Assembly (NCBI GenBank): GCA_965660675.1
Contig: CBFIAU010000007.1
Location: 1 to 64,000 of the forward strand
Reading direction: 5' to 3'
Length of the DNA stretch: 64,000 nucleotides
Source of the DNA: UBA12202 sp002691725
GTDB lineage: Bacteria; Pseudomonadota; Alphaproteobacteria; Puniceispirillales; UBA1172
Below, one piece after another: positions 52,962 through 61,916 of the stretch. A program made the position numbers and the translations under genes. Position 1 is the stretch's first letter; each line of letters begins with the position of its first letter. The notes beneath the pieces were generated by a model. The model saw only the letters and a program-made list of their open reading frames with translations, did no database searches and was not told where the DNA came from.

Positions 52962-53758
52962 TACACCCTCCCCATGGCAAAACCGCGAGCGATATAATTT
53001 CGCACGAAGTAAATCACAATGGCACCCGGAATGATAGTCAATGTCCCCGCCGCCGCCAATAGCCCAAGCTCATAGCCTGCACTTGAGGCTGTCTTTGTCA
53101 TGGTGGCGGCAATCGGCTTAGCCGCAACAGCAGTCAGTGTCTTGGCAAGCAGCAGTTCTACCCATGAGAACATGAAACAGAAAAATGCCGCCACACCGAC
53201 ACCTGCCTTGATCGTCGGGATGAAGATTTGGACGAAGAAGCGCGGAAACGAATAGCCATCGACAAAGGCGGTTTCATCAAGCTCCTTGGGAATACCTTTC
53301 ATAAAGCCTTCAAGTATCCACACCGCCAGAGGGATATTAAAGAGACAATGCGCCAGCGCCACAGCAAGATGCGTATCAAATAGCCCCACCGCCGAATAGA
53401 GCTGAAAGAAGGGTAGAGCAAAAACGGCGGCCGGCGCCATGCGGTTTGTCAGCAACCAGAAAAACAGATGCTTATCACCCAGAAAGCTGTACCGCGAAAA
53501 GGCATAGGCCGCAGGCAACGCCACAATGATTGAGATCACCGTATTAATGGATACATAGGCTATTGAGTTGATATAGCCCCAATACCAGGTCGGATCGGTG
53601 AAAATCACCTTATAATTATCGAGTGTCCATGTCTGAGGAAACAGCGAGAAGCCAGACAGAATCTCACCTGTTGTCTTGAAGCTCATCGCCACCAGCCAAT
53701 AAATCGGCAGCATCAGGAACAAGATATAAAGTAGCGGAATGATCGATCGTTTTCGCAT
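52961..53758 (-). CDS. glpQ: glycerol ABC importer permease GlpQ
   Basis: 265 residues with six spans. The coupling loop ELDETAFVDGYSFPRFFVQIFIP (about 174-196) is the EAA motif. It is the carbohydrate-uptake type (MalG-like) permease that pairs with GlpP to carry glycerol across the inner membrane. It starts 10 nt after glpP. Confidence 0.88.
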   Translation of the reverse strand: MRKRSIIPLLYILFLMLPIYWLVAMSFKTTGEILSGFSLFPQTWTLDNYKVIFTDPTWYWGYINSIAYVSINTVISIIVALPAAYAFSRYSFLGDKHLFFWLLTNRMAPAAVFALPFFQLYSAVGLFDTHLAVALAHCLFNIPLAVWILEGFMKGIPKELDETAFVDGYSFPRFFVQIFIPTIKAGVGVAAFFCFMFSWVELLLAKTLTAVAAKPIAATMTKTASSAGYELGLLAAAGTLTIIPGAIVIYFVRNYIARGFAMGRV

Positions 53759-53768
53759 ATCATAGCTC

Positions 53769-54632
53769 CTAATTCGTGTTGTCTTTGGTCATTAGCGTAT
53801 AGAACAGCCAACTGACCAATAGCGTGATGGCGAAATAAATCAGAGACATAGCCGCCGCCGGGCCAAGGTCAAACTGACCAAGGGCAATCTTGACCAGATC
53901 AATGGACAGCAAAGTCGTAGAGTTCCCCGGCCCGCCACCAGTCAGGACAAATGGTTCGGTATAGATATTGAAACTATCCATGAACCTGAGCAGAATGGCG
54001 ATTGTCAGCACTGATTTCATCTTAGGCAATTGGATATGACGGAACACAGCCCAATTTGATGCCCCATCAATTTTCGCAGCCTGATAATACGCCTCAGGGA
54101 TTGATACAAGCCCAGCATAACTCAGCAATACCACCAGCGAAGTCCAGTGCCAGACATCCATAACGATAACCGTCACCCATGCGGCAAAAGGGTCTTGGGT
54201 CATATTGTAATCAATACCGACGACATGGTTCATGAAATACCCGACAAGCCCGATATCTGGCAGGGTGAAGATATTCCACATCGCCCCCACAACATTCCAT
54301 GGGATCAGCATCGGCAGTGCCATTGTCACAAGACAGATCGACACCCAAAACCCCTTGCGCGGCATGGATAGCGCAACAATGACACCAAGCGGAACCTCAA
54401 TCAGGAGGATAAGCCCGGTAAACAAAAATTGCCGTCCAAGCGCAGCGTGAAACCGTTCCGAGCGCAGGATATTTTCAAACCAGTCAAGCCCTTGCCAGAA
54501 AAACAGGTTGTTGCCAAAGGTTTCCTGAACGGAATAATTCACCACCGTCATCATGGGAATAAGCGCGTTGAACGCTACCAGCAACAACACAGGCAACACA
54601 AAAAACCATGCTTTCTGGTTCTGTTTCTTCAT
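53769..54632 (-). CDS. glpP: glycerol ABC importer permease GlpP
   Basis: 287 residues, MalF-like, with six spans and the EAA loop PEAYYQAAKIDGASNWAVFRHI in the 190-215 region. TGGGPGNSTTLL near the C-terminal end of the loop is typical of sugar and glycerol permeases. Its ATG overlaps the glpT stop (ATGA, 54629-54632). Confidence 0.88.
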   Translation of the reverse strand: MKKQNQKAWFFVLPVLLLVAFNALIPMMTVVNYSVQETFGNNLFFWQGLDWFENILRSERFHAALGRQFLFTGLILLIEVPLGVIVALSMPRKGFWVSICLVTMALPMLIPWNVVGAMWNIFTLPDIGLVGYFMNHVVGIDYNMTQDPFAAWVTVIVMDVWHWTSLVVLLSYAGLVSIPEAYYQAAKIDGASNWAVFRHIQLPKMKSVLTIAILLRFMDSFNIYTEPFVLTGGGPGNSTTLLSIDLVKIALGQFDLGPAAAMSLIYFAITLLVSWLFYTLMTKDNTN

Positions 54633-55762
54633 TTTGCTGCCGCCTTTCTTGTCGCCGTTCCTGTCCGCTTTCCTGCTCGTGTTCCTGATTTGGGCAATTC
54701 CGTTGCCAACCAGCCATCACGATAAAGACGAGTTTGTGCGCTCTCAAAAACCAGATGGACATCATCGCCAACGCTCGGCACATCCTCAGCAATGATGGCG
54801 GCAACTGTCACATCCTTAACCTCAGCATGGACAACAATATGGCGGCCTACATCAGCAACAGTCCTGACTTTTGCCGGAATGCCTTTCTTGCCAAGCGATA
54901 CAAACTCAGGCCGGATACCAATTTCAGCCGTGCCTTTGATTTCAGCATTGATCGGCCCTTCTAGCTTAACCGGCATATCCTGGAAACAGGCTTGCTTGCC
55001 CCGCATCTCACAAGGCAGGATATTCATCCCCGGTGAGCCAATAAAATGGCCAACAAATGTATGCGTTGGGCGGTTAAACAAATCAACAGGTGTGCCGATC
55101 TGCACAACCTCGCCATCATTCATGACAATCACCTTGTCGGCGAAAGTCAAGGCTTCTGTCTGATCGTGGGTGACATAAATCATTGTCAGCTTGAGCTGTT
55201 GATGCAATTCCTTAAGCTTGGAGCGCAATTTCCATTTCAGATGCGGATCAATAACCGTAAGTGGTTCATCAAACATCACCACATTAACATCATCACGCAC
55301 CAGCCCCCGACCCATAGACAGTTTTTGCTTGTTATCAGGCGACAGACCAGAGGCACGCAAGCGCAACATATCTTCAATCTCAAGCATGGCAGCGATTTCA
55401 GTCACTCTCTTGCGGACAGTCGCCTCATCAACATGACGGTTGCGAAGCGGAAACGCCAGATTATCAAAAACCGTCATCGTGTCATAAATGACAGGAAACT
55501 GAAAAACCTGAGCGATATTGCGCTTATCCGGGGTTAGTGCAGTGACATCTTGCTGATCAAAGAGGACGCTGCCCTCGGAAGGCGTCAGCAAGCCTGAAAT
55601 GATATTGAGCAAGGTTGACTTGCCGCATCCGGACGGGCCAAGCAGGGCATAGGCGCCGCCATCGCTCCATTCAAGATCAATTTCCTTAAGCGCGTAATCT
55701 TCGGGGCTTTTAGGGTTGTCAAAATAGCTGTGACGCAGTTTTGATAGGGAAATTTTAGCCAT
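54629..55762 (-). CDS. glpT: glycerol ABC importer ATPase GlpT
   Basis: 377 residues. Walker A GPSGCGKST is at 42-50, the Q-loop at VFQFP, Walker B FDEP at 164-167 and an intact H-loop histidine at 199 (VTHDQTEAL), followed by a TOBE-type C-terminal domain. The ABC signature is degenerate: LSPDNKQ (140-146) stands where LSGGQ is expected. The partner GlpS keeps LSGGQ but lacks the H-loop histidine. It overlaps glpS by 8 nt. Confidence 0.88.
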   Translation of the reverse strand: MAKISLSKLRHSYFDNPKSPEDYALKEIDLEWSDGGAYALLGPSGCGKSTLLNIISGLLTPSEGSVLFDQQDVTALTPDKRNIAQVFQFPVIYDTMTVFDNLAFPLRNRHVDEATVRKRVTEIAAMLEIEDMLRLRASGLSPDNKQKLSMGRGLVRDDVNVVMFDEPLTVIDPHLKWKLRSKLKELHQQLKLTMIYVTHDQTEALTFADKVIVMNDGEVVQIGTPVDLFNRPTHTFVGHFIGSPGMNILPCEMRGKQACFQDMPVKLEGPINAEIKGTAEIGIRPEFVSLGKKGIPAKVRTVADVGRHIVVHAEVKDVTVAAIIAEDVPSVGDDVHLVFESAQTRLYRDGWLATELPKSGTRAGKRTGTATRKAAAK

Positions 55763-56837
55763 TATTCACCCCTTGCGCCACCAATTGACCATCTACTGAA
55801 AAGAAAAAGCACTTCGCTATATTAATATAGAAGGCGTGGTTTTCGCCAATATCAAACGGATGCACGCCATGCGCCAGTGATACCCAGTTTTCGTCAGCAA
55901 AGCTGAAATGGGCGCTGCTTTGAGAGCCGCTTAGCTCAGTGACTCTAATATTGCCAATAATCTCAATATCCGTAGCCTTGTTTTTGGCAGGCAACACATC
56001 ATTCGGGCGGATGCCGAGGATATACGCCCCATCATCGAGTTCTTTTGCTGCATGTGAAAGCGTCATCGAGACGCCCCCGGCCATTACCGCCTCACTGCCC
56101 TTTTTCTCTATTCTGGCGGTGTTGATCGGCGGGTCTGAAAAGACCTCTGCCGCCGTCAGATTAACAGGGTTGCGATAAATATCAGCAGTGGCGCCGAATT
56201 GCGTGACAATGCCATCACTCATCAGCCCTGTCTTGCCGCCCAAGAGCAGGGCTTCTTCAGGTTCTGAGGTGGCATAGATAACAACCGTTCCCCGACCAGA
56301 AAACAATTCAGGCAACTGAGCGCGTAATTCTTCGCGTAATTTGTAATCGAGATTAGCCAGTGGCTCATCGAGAAATATAGCGCGGCTTTCCTTGGCAATG
56401 GCGCGAGCTAATGCGGTGCGCTGTTGCTGGCCACCTGACAGCTCATGCGGATAGCGGTCGAGCATCGGGCGCAACTGCAACAGGTCTGCCGCCTCTTCGA
56501 CACGGCCCTCGACTTCGGACTTAGGCATCTTGGCGACCCTTAGCGGTGAGGCGATATTATCAAAGACTTTCATATGAGGATAATTAACAAAGAATTGATG
56601 GACAAGGCTGATATTGCGCTTTTGCGGGCTCAATGCCGTGACATCCTCACCATCCATCAGAATCTGCCCGGTCGAGCATCCGTCAAGCCCTGCAATCAGC
56701 TTGATCAGAGAGGTCTTGCCAGCGCCTGTTTCACCAAGCAGGACATTGAAATATCCAGGCTCAAAGGTCAGGCTTGTCTCTTTGATATGAAGATGCCCTT
56801 TGACTTTCTTGGATATGTTTTTGAGTTCAATTGACAT
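55755..56837 (-). CDS. glpS: glycerol ABC importer ATPase GlpS
   Basis: 360 residues. Walker A GETGAGKT is at 35-42, the signature LSGGQQQR at 133-140 and Walker B IFLDEP at 154-159. The H-loop histidine is replaced by serine (ATSEPEEAL, Ser191). A C-terminal TOBE-type domain follows. With GlpT it would form a heterodimer with one consensus and one degenerate ATP site. It follows glpV after a hairpin-bearing spacer. Confidence 0.88.
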   Translation of the reverse strand: MSIELKNISKKVKGHLHIKETSLTFEPGYFNVLLGETGAGKTSLIKLIAGLDGCSTGQILMDGEDVTALSPQKRNISLVHQFFVNYPHMKVFDNIASPLRVAKMPKSEVEGRVEEAADLLQLRPMLDRYPHELSGGQQQRTALARAIAKESRAIFLDEPLANLDYKLREELRAQLPELFSGRGTVVIYATSEPEEALLLGGKTGLMSDGIVTQFGATADIYRNPVNLTAAEVFSDPPINTARIEKKGSEAVMAGGVSMTLSHAAKELDDGAYILGIRPNDVLPAKNKATDIEIIGNIRVTELSGSQSSAHFSFADENWVSLAHGVHPFDIGENHAFYINIAKCFFFSVDGQLVAQGVNNG

Positions 56838-56904
56838 CTTCAGCCAGTATCTTCGTTGCAGAATAAAACTTCAGATTAGATATCTGATCTCGTTTGTCAA
56901 AGAA

Positions 56905-56928
56905 GTCCGGAGCCAGATAGCTCCGGAC
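56905..56928 (-). terminator. hairpin between glpV and glpS
   Basis: GTCCGGAGC and GCTCCGGAC form a perfect 9-bp stem with a 6-nt loop, about 40 nt after the glpV stop. There is no long T run. It is probably a processing or stabilising hairpin that gives more GlpV than the membrane subunits. Confidence 0.65.
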
Positions 56929-56965
56929 AATGTTTGGTTGTGATGAAAATCACAAAGGAACCAAC

Positions 56966-58702
56966 CTAGTTGGATGCCCAGCGCGCCACAAGCTCATCAT
57001 AATTGACGGTCTTGCCAGCAGGCTTTTCATTGTCGAGTGGCGGCTTTGCACCACCATTTGCATACCAATATTCAGCATCCTTTTCAGGGTTCAGACGCGG
57101 GCCACATCCGCCATATACATTAGCGGCTTCATCAGCGGCCTGCATACGCGCCATAGTGACATCCATTTCTGCTGCCAGACGATCCATTGCTTCTTGCGGG
57201 GTGAAAGCACCGGAGTTAACATCCCCGATCTGCTGCCACCAGATTTGGGCAAGTTTCGGATAATCAGGAACATTAATGCCTGTCGGTGACCAGGCCACAC
57301 GGTCAGGCGAACGGTAGAACTCAACCAGACCACCCAGTTTCGCTGCCCGATCAGTAAAGGACTGATGGCGAACCGAACTGTCACGGATGAAGGTCAGACC
57401 AACATGAGACTTACGCACATCAACTGTCTTGGAGACAACAAACTGAGCATAGAGCCATGCTGCCTTAGCCCGATCAAGCGGGGTGGATTTGAGGATTGTC
57501 CATGAACCCACATCCTGATAACCAACCTTCTGGCCTTCTTCCCAATATGGGCCATGCGGGCTTGGTGCCATCCGCCACAGTGGTGTACCTTCTGCGTCCA
57601 CTGTGTTGTTGCCTTCTGACTGCGGCTTCACCATATCTGCGGTAAAGGCGGTATACCAGAAAATCTGCTGGGCAACATTACCCTGGCTCAGTGCTGGTAG
57701 TGACTGGTAGAAGTCAAACGATGCTGCACCTGGAGGGGCATAGTTACGGAGCCATTCATCCCATTTGCGGATCGCATAGACAGCCGCTGGGCCGTTGGCG
57801 GCACCACCGCGGGATACCGACGCACCAACAGGATTACATGTTCCTGCTTCCATGCGAATTCCCCATTCATCAATGGGAATACCGTTTGGCTCACCCTTAG
57901 AGCCAGCGCCAGCCATGGAAAGCCATGCATCTGTCATACGCCAGCCAAGGTCAGGGGCGCGCTTACCGTAATCCATGTGACCATAAATATCGACGCCGTC
58001 GATATTCTTGACATCGTTGGAAAAGAACTCAGCAATATCTTCATAGGCCGACCAGTTCACAGGAACACCCAGATCATAGCCGTATTTTGCCTTAAATGCC
58101 TCTTGAAGGTCTGCACGGTCAAACCAGTCTTTGCGGAACCAATAGAGGTTTGCAAACTGCTGATCTGGCAGCTGATAGAGATCACCATCAGGCCCGGTTG
58201 TAAACTGCGTACCCATGAAATCAGGAAGATCAAGACCAGGGTTTGTGACATCAGCACCATCACCTGCCATGAAATCTGTCAGGTTATAGGCCAGCTGAAG
58301 CCGTGAATGTGTACCGATAAGGTCAGAGTCATTGACATAGGCATCATAAAGGTTACGCCCTGTCTGCATTTGCGTCTGAACAGCCTGAACAACTTCACCT
58401 TCGCCAAGGATTTGGTGATTGACCTTAATGCCAGTGATGTCTTCAAATGCCTGTGTCAGCACTTCAGATTCATATGAATGTGTGGGAATGCCTTCGGACA
58501 AGACATTGATTTCCATCCCCTTGAATGGTGTAGCCGCATTGATAAACCATTCCATTTCTGCAAGCTGTTCGCTTTTCGACAGAGTGGATGGCTGAAATTC
58601 ATCATCAATCCACTTCTGTGCGGCAGTAGTGTCAGCAAATGCTGACGAAGATCCTGCGATCACACCAAAAGCTGCAACCGCGCTGACTATATACCTACGC
58701 AT
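56966..58702 (-). CDS. glpV: glycerol ABC importer binding protein GlpV
   Basis: 578 residues, longer than most sugar-binding proteins but normal for GlpV. The signal peptide MRRYIVSAVAAFGVIAGSSS continues to AFA before DTTAAQKW. The mature protein has NVLSEGIPTHSYE, NLYWFRKDWFDRADL and GPYWEEGQKVGYQDVGSW. It captures glycerol in the periplasm. It is the first gene of the minus-strand operon and diverges from glpR across 272 nt of AT-rich DNA that should hold the GlpR operators. Confidence 0.88.
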   Translation of the reverse strand: MRRYIVSAVAAFGVIAGSSSAFADTTAAQKWIDDEFQPSTLSKSEQLAEMEWFINAATPFKGMEINVLSEGIPTHSYESEVLTQAFEDITGIKVNHQILGEGEVVQAVQTQMQTGRNLYDAYVNDSDLIGTHSRLQLAYNLTDFMAGDGADVTNPGLDLPDFMGTQFTTGPDGDLYQLPDQQFANLYWFRKDWFDRADLQEAFKAKYGYDLGVPVNWSAYEDIAEFFSNDVKNIDGVDIYGHMDYGKRAPDLGWRMTDAWLSMAGAGSKGEPNGIPIDEWGIRMEAGTCNPVGASVSRGGAANGPAAVYAIRKWDEWLRNYAPPGAASFDFYQSLPALSQGNVAQQIFWYTAFTADMVKPQSEGNNTVDAEGTPLWRMAPSPHGPYWEEGQKVGYQDVGSWTILKSTPLDRAKAAWLYAQFVVSKTVDVRKSHVGLTFIRDSSVRHQSFTDRAAKLGGLVEFYRSPDRVAWSPTGINVPDYPKLAQIWWQQIGDVNSGAFTPQEAMDRLAAEMDVTMARMQAADEAANVYGGCGPRLNPEKDAEYWYANGGAKPPLDNEKPAGKTVNYDELVARWASN

Positions 58703-58974
58703 AAGTTCCTCCCAAGTTTATAGTTAGACCAATAATGGCCTTTCATTCACTTCATATGAACATTTTTTTAATGTCAAACAGTTTTTTTTAGTACTTTTAA
58801 TTAAAATTTTCATAAAACTGTTATTTTTCAGTATATTGGTAAATATTTTGAATTTTCATTTTTTTTCATAAACAACAAAACCGAAATTATTTAATTGCAT
58901 TTTTTGTAAAGAGGTGATTTTTTGTTTACATACCCAATCTGCGGTCAGACTGATCGAAGAATGAAAGTGCAACA
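58703..58974. promoter_or_regulatory. glpV / glpR divergent control region
   Basis: A 272-nt AT-rich spacer with long T and A runs (about 58756-58880) and several TTTCAT / ATGAAA elements in both orientations. It must hold promoters for both the importer operon and glpR-glpD. No single palindrome stands out by eye, so the GlpR operator is not assigned. Confidence 0.45.
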
Positions 58975-59745
58975 ATGTCACTTAACTGGCGCCAAGAACA
59001 AATTCTAGAAGAGCTCCGCCAGACGGGCACAGTTGATGTGGAGACACTAACCGATCAATATAGTGTCACCTCGCAAACAGTCCGCCGTGATCTGGGCGAA
59101 TTATGTGATCGCGGCCTTGCCATCCGCACCCATGGTGGGGCAAGGCGTATGATATCGACATCGAGCCTCGGCTATGAGCAACGTCGCTTGAATAAGCGGG
59201 TTGAAAAAAACAAAATTGGCATGATCGCGGCATCGCTGATCCCTGATAATTGTTCGCTTATTCTCAATATCGGCACGACAACAGAACAAGTGGCACAGGC
59301 GCTGACCGACCATAATGAGCTGTTTGTGCTATCCAATAACATCAATGTGATTCAGATTTTCAGAAACTCGAACATGCGTGGTCTGGTGATTGTTGGTGGC
59401 GGTGTACGGCAATCTGATGGTGCGATTGTCGGCGATGAGGCGGTTGAGTTTATTGCCAATTACAAGGTTGATTATGCCGTGATCGGGGCGTCGGCGCTCG
59501 ATACGGACGGCTCTGTCCTTGATTTTGACAGCCGCGAGGTTGCGGTTGCCCGAACGATACTCAAAAATGCCCGTACCCGTATTCTTGTGACCGATACATC
59601 AAAGTTTGAGCGTAGCGCACCGGTGCGCATCTGCACCCTTGCTGAGCTTGATTATGTTGTTCTTGACAGCACGCCCCCGCAAGAGTTCATCAAGGCCGCA
59701 ACACGAGAAAACACCCAGATTCTGACGGAAGCAACCAGGCTGTGA
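58975..59745 (+). CDS. glpR: DeoR-family regulator GlpR
   Basis: 256 residues. The DeoR helix-turn-helix reads RQEQILEELRQTGTVDVETL and then TDQYSVTSQTVRRDLGELCDRGL with IRTHGGARR. The sugar-phosphate effector domain follows, with LNIGTTTEQVAQAL and VIVGGGVRQSDGAIVG. It likely represses glycerol uptake and use until glycerol-3-phosphate appears. Its stop overlaps the GTG start of glpD by 4 nt (GTGA, 59742-59745). Confidence 0.85.
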   Translation: MSLNWRQEQILEELRQTGTVDVETLTDQYSVTSQTVRRDLGELCDRGLAIRTHGGARRMISTSSLGYEQRRLNKRVEKNKIGMIAASLIPDNCSLILNIGTTTEQVAQALTDHNELFVLSNNINVIQIFRNSNMRGLVIVGGGVRQSDGAIVGDEAVEFIANYKVDYAVIGASALDTDGSVLDFDSREVAVARTILKNARTRILVTDTSKFERSAPVRICTLAELDYVVLDSTPPQEFIKAATRENTQILTEATRL

Positions 59746-61349
59746 GCAAAACAAAAGAAAACATTGAACAACTTTCCAAGCCCTTTGATGTCTTCATCAT
59801 CGGTGGCGGTATCAATGGTTGTGGGGTGGCGCGAGATGCCGCTGGCCGTGGGCTTTATGTTGGCCTTGCGGAAATGAATGATCTGGCCTCAGCGACGTCG
59901 TCGTCTTCAACAAAACTCTTTCATGGCGGGCTTCGCTATCTTGAATATTTTGAGTTCAGGCTTGTTCGGGAAGCGCTGATCGAAAGAGAGATTCTGCTCA
60001 AAAGTATGCCACATATCAGCTGGCCCATGCGGTTTGTTCTGCCCTATGCAAAAGATATGCGTTTCGAGACAAAAACGCCTCTGTCGCGGTTGCTGGCAGT
60101 CGTTCTGCCATGGATGAGAGGAAGGCGGCCGTCATGGCTCATCAGGCTGGGGCTTTTTCTCTATGATCATCTTGGCGGGCGCGAAATTCTGCCCGGAACG
60201 AAGGTTATCAATCTTACGCGAGATGACAGCGGCACGCCGTTAAAAGATAAGTTTCGCCATGCCTTTGAATATTCGGATTGCTGGGTAGAAGATTCGCGGC
60301 TGGTTGTTCTCAACGCCCGTGATGCCAAGCAACATGGTGCTGAGATTATGCCGCATACCCGTGTGACCAAAGCGGAACGCCGAGACGGGCTCTGGCATAT
60401 CAAGGCCACAGACAGCACGACTGGCATGAATAGAGTCTTTCAGGCAAGAACGCTGATCAATGCTGGTGGCCCATGGGTTGAAGATGTCATCAGGCAAAGC
60501 ACGGAAAGAAAATCTGCGGATCAACTGAGGCTGGTTCGAGGCAGCCATATCATCACGCGGCAGTTATACAGCCATGATAAATGCTATTTCTTTCAAGGTA
60601 CTGATGGCCGCATCATTTTTGCGATCCCCTATGAGGGTGAGTTCACGCTGATCGGAACAACCGATATTGACCATCCCGACCCGCGCATCAAGCCCGAATG
60701 TTCTGATGAGGAAAAGGCCTATCTTTGCCGCTTTGCCTCAAACTATTTCAAGGTGCCAGTGACCGAGGATGATATCGTTGCCACATATTCAGGCGTCCGC
60801 CCACTCTATGATGATGGTGCCGCCCAGGCAAGCGCCGCCACCCGTGATTATACGCTGCGCCTTGATCAGGACGGCCCGCCATTGCTCAATATTTACGGCG
60901 GCAAGATCACAACCTACCGCAAATTAGCGGAAGCGGCGATGGCGATCATGGCACCGTTTTATGAAAACTTCCCCGAAGACTGGACAGCCAGCGCACCTCT
61001 GCCTGGCGGTGATTTTGCCGTTGACGGTTTTGACGCGCTGGTCGCAAGCGTTGACGCTAATCACCCCTATCTGCCGCAAGGGTTGGCGCTGCGGCTTGTT
61101 CGCGCTTATGGCACGGATACCCACCATATCTTGAGCGAGATCACCTCAGCTGAAGATCTCGGCAGTGATTTTGGAGCCGGTATCTATGCTCCTGAACTGG
61201 ATTGGGTGATGGCGCATGAATGGGTGAGCTCGGCTGAGGATTTTGTCTGGCGGCGCACTCGGCTTGGCCTCAAACTCAACGACAAGCAAATCGGGGCAAT
61301 CGACAACTACATTCGGTCGCATTGCACAGAGATGAGCGCAACAGCCTAA
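59742..61349 (+). CDS. glpD: glycerol-3-phosphate dehydrogenase (aerobic)
   Basis: 535 residues. FAD-binding is seen in FIIGGGINGCGVARDAAGRG (19-38), with SSSTKLFHGGLRYLEYFEF just after. LRLVRGSHII, IPYEGEFTLIGTTDIDH and INIYGGKITTYRKLAEAA-like text (actual NIYGGKITTYRK) complete the family pattern. It oxidises glycerol-3-phosphate to dihydroxyacetone phosphate, reducing quinone at the membrane. GTG start, coupled to glpR. Confidence 0.92.
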   Translation: MSKTKENIEQLSKPFDVFIIGGGINGCGVARDAAGRGLYVGLAEMNDLASATSSSSTKLFHGGLRYLEYFEFRLVREALIEREILLKSMPHISWPMRFVLPYAKDMRFETKTPLSRLLAVVLPWMRGRRPSWLIRLGLFLYDHLGGREILPGTKVINLTRDDSGTPLKDKFRHAFEYSDCWVEDSRLVVLNARDAKQHGAEIMPHTRVTKAERRDGLWHIKATDSTTGMNRVFQARTLINAGGPWVEDVIRQSTERKSADQLRLVRGSHIITRQLYSHDKCYFFQGTDGRIIFAIPYEGEFTLIGTTDIDHPDPRIKPECSDEEKAYLCRFASNYFKVPVTEDDIVATYSGVRPLYDDGAAQASAATRDYTLRLDQDGPPLLNIYGGKITTYRKLAEAAMAIMAPFYENFPEDWTASAPLPGGDFAVDGFDALVASVDANHPYLPQGLALRLVRAYGTDTHHILSEITSAEDLGSDFGAGIYAPELDWVMAHEWVSSAEDFVWRRTRLGLKLNDKQIGAIDNYIRSHCTEMSATA

Positions 61350-61380
61350 CGAAACTGGCCAAATATTCGGCGTTATCCAT

Positions 61381-61460
61381 CATGCCAGGCGGCGCACGCA
61401 TAGGCGCACGCCTTGATGCACGCCTTGATACGCATAGGCTCATGCCTTGATACACCCGCC
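61381..61460 (+). repeat. short imperfect tandem repeats
   Basis: Units of the form GCACGCCTTGAT and GCACGCATAGG alternate four to five times after glpD. They form an imperfect low-complexity patch with hairpin potential (GGCGCACGC..). There is no coding content. Confidence 0.6.
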
Positions 61461-61474
61461 TTTATCCTGATCAG

Positions 61475-61771
61475 CTATTCAGCCACACCCTCGGCAAGCA
61501 TCAAATCCGTATCTGAGCATTGTTCACGCACCGCTTTTGCGGCTTGATACTCCGCGCTATGATAAAAGCTGTTAGCGACCTCCATGCTTTCAAACTCAAT
61601 CATCATCACGATACCCGTGACATCGCCCTCTAGCCTGTCCGCCACCGGACCACGAGCAAGCACTTTGCCACCATATTTTTTGATAGCAGGCCCTGCCATG
61701 CCAGAAAACTCTTGGAATTTGTCTTGATCGGTAACTCTAATATTAGCAACTAAATAGCCTTTGGGCATCAT
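61475..61771 (-). CDS. DUF1330 protein
   Basis: 98 residues. GYLVANIRVTDQDKFQEFSG (5-24), KYGGKVLARGP, GIVMMIEFESMEVANSFYHS and YQAAKAVREQCSDTDLMLAEG match DUF1330, a small dimeric alpha/beta barrel family of unknown function. The ATG at 61771 is followed by a second ATG. It converges on glpD and is transcribed alone. Confidence 0.8.
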   Translation of the reverse strand: MMPKGYLVANIRVTDQDKFQEFSGMAGPAIKKYGGKVLARGPVADRLEGDVTGIVMMIEFESMEVANSFYHSAEYQAAKAVREQCSDTDLMLAEGVAE

Positions 61772-61916
61772 CCACCTACCTTTTATTCATCTGATTTTGC
61801 CAATTCATAGATTTAAGCTTAACAGGAATAATGATTTATGAAAGGGTGTATTGAGTCATGATGAGATGTTGAGTTCGTTGTTTTGAAAGTCACTAGATAA
61901 GCCCCTGAATAAGAAA

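Noticed and set aside
61381..61460. Possible CRISPR-like array after glpD
   Set aside because: Units are 11-12 bp, imperfect and directly abutting with no spacers.
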